Assembly (NCBI GenBank): GCA_021780225.1
Contig: JAJXZF010000033.1
Coordinates: 1 to 64,000 of the forward strand
Direction of reading: 5' to 3'
From: Deltaproteobacteria bacterium
Lineage (GTDB): Bacteria > Desulfobacterota > Binatia > Binatales > Binataceae
Length of the DNA stretch: 64,000 bases
The notes under the pieces were generated by a model. That model did not search any database and was not told the origin of the DNA. It worked only from the letters and a program-made list of their open reading frames with translations. Shown in pieces: positions 63,154 through 64,000 of the stretch. Positions within the stretch are counted from its first letter, which is position 1, and each line of letters opens with the position of its first letter. Made by a program: the position numbers and the translations under genes.

Positions 63154-64000
63154 CGTTTGAGCCTCACCGTCTCCACCGTCGCGCCGCGCACGCGCTCGAC
63201 CGTCGCCACGAAGTCGCCAAGCCGCATGCTTTCGCCGCGGCGGGGCACGCGCCCCAACCGGCGCAACAGCAGCGCGCCGAGCGTGCGCGGCCCGTTCACG
63301 CCGACCGAACCATAAGCGCCAAGCGCGTCGCGCAAGCGCTCGAACTCGATTGCGCCGGAGGCGAGCCATTCGGAATCGCCGACGGCGGTCAGCTCGGGCC
63401 CTTCGTAATCGAACTCGTCGCGAATTTCGCCGAACAGTTCTTCGAGCAAATCTTCGAGCGTGATCAACCCGAGCACCTTGCCGTACTCGTTGACCACGAT
63501 CGCGAGCTGAAAGCGTCCGCGCCGCATCTCGTCGAAAAGTTCGCCCAGCGGTTTTCCCGGCGGCGCGAACACCGCCGGACGCAGCAGCCGGTCGAGCCGC
63601 GGCTCGGCGGAATCGAGGCGGCGCGTCACGAGGTCCTTGACGTGCAGGATGCCGGCGACGTTGTCGGGCGAGCCCCGATAAATCGGAATGCGCGAAAAGT
63701 GGCCGGCGACCACCTCCGCGTGCAGACGATCCGGGGGTATTTCGATCGGCAGCGAAAACATCTTCTCGCGCGGCGTCATTACTTCGCTCACCCGGCGAGT
63801 GCCGAAATCGAACACGCGATGGATCAGCTCGCGCTCCTGCGGCTCGACTTCGCCCTGATCTTCGCCGACGCGCAGCAGCGCCTTGAATTCCTCTTCGGAG
63901 AGCGGTTCGAGGCGCGGCGGCTCGAACGCCGGAGCGAACCGTTTCGTCACCGGCTCGGCGAACGACGCCAGCGCCGCGAGCGGCCGCGCGGTGAACGACG
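63135..64000 (-). CDS. CNNM/CorC family protein (paralog 1, 5' end beyond window)
   Basis: Only the C-terminal part is in the window. The frame is open to position 64000 (RPLAALASFAEPVTKRFA), so the CNNM membrane domain lies outside. Visible are CBS modules (VFDFGTRRVSEVMTPREKMF; HFSRIPIYRGSPDNVAGILH; FQLAIVVNEYGKVLGLITLE, then DLLEELFGEIRDEFD) and the CorC_HlyC ligand domain (ESMRLGDFVATVERVRGATV). It overlaps its paralog downstream; the two make a tandem pair and may form a heteromer. The GTG at 63950 is not the true start. Confidence 0.88.
   Translation of the reverse strand, partial: SFTARPLAALASFAEPVTKRFAPAFEPPRLEPLSEEEFKALLRVGEDQGEVEPQERELIHRVFDFGTRRVSEVMTPREKMFSLPIEIPPDRLHAEVVAGHFSRIPIYRGSPDNVAGILHVKDLVTRRLDSAEPRLDRLLRPAVFAPPGKPLGELFDEMRRGRFQLAIVVNEYGKVLGLITLEDLLEELFGEIRDEFDYEGPELTAVGDSEWLASGAIEFERLRDALGAYGSVGVNGPRTLGALLLRRLGRVPRRGESMRLGDFVATVERVRGATVETVRLKRCTPPS

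Overview
The window is GC-rich chromosomal DNA from a Gram-negative bacterium. Envelope genes (TamA/TamB, Lgt, an outer-membrane barrel, TatA, CtpA, NhaA), an NtrB/NtrC-type pair and a classic SOS repressor support this. The mix of a CYP102-type P450, a class V archaeal-type FBP aldolase/phosphatase, LarB and many small orphan proteins would fit an uncultured deltaproteobacterial or Binatota-like lineage. That placement is inference; no marker was searched.

Layout. Positions 1-5829: a truncated CYP102-type P450-reductase fusion, a CoA-transferase family gene, and small envelope proteins (DUF4236, lipoprotein, DUF2231, LysM). 5972-11397: a minus-strand run tlyA-xseB-xseA-ctpA-tlpA-lgt. 11505-18638: dtd, DUF1285 gene, trmL, nhaA, small membrane proteins, a TPR protein and an outer-membrane protein. 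18681-21719: a type II restriction-modification island (Dcm-like methylase, Vsr repair nuclease, MvaI/BcnI-type nuclease) in which every gene is broken by a different lesion. 22069-29234: FBP aldolase/phosphatase, a nucleoside-type ABC transporter, CCA/poly(A) polymerase. 29416-34191: cytochrome c, a decayed SDR, AI-2E family permease, methyltransferase, VOC protein and two small genes. 34315-42143: tRNA-Val and the translation block thrS-infC-rpmI-rplT-pheS-pheT-ihfA-merR. 42162-50499: yihY-tamB-tamA and an orphan. 50749-53921: sensor kinase and sigma-54 activator. 53947-58829: TylF-like methyltransferase, tatA, a stand-alone kinase, lexA, ferredoxin and its reductase. 58855-64000: AlkZ-related protein, ABC1 kinase, larB and two CNNM/CorC proteins in overlapping order.

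The most unusual feature is a five-copy, roughly 184-204 bp element with GTGTGG-type terminal inverted repeats and two strong internal hairpins. Four copies sit exactly in the TA of a stop codon (dtd, the outer-membrane protein gene, the FBP aldolase/phosphatase gene, lexA), always with the same end against the gene. The element's first G completes a TAG stop, so the host protein is unchanged and gains a hairpin-rich 3' UTR. Two copies still show TA on both sides, as expected of a Tc1/mariner-IS630-type MITE.

Other points of note: the P450 goes from its K-helix straight into the flavodoxin domain, losing about 140 residues including the heme-ligand cysteine. The nuclease gene of the island carries a 73-bp insertion made of a 39-bp duplication and a 34-bp spacer with a near-perfect palindrome. 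infC starts with ATC.
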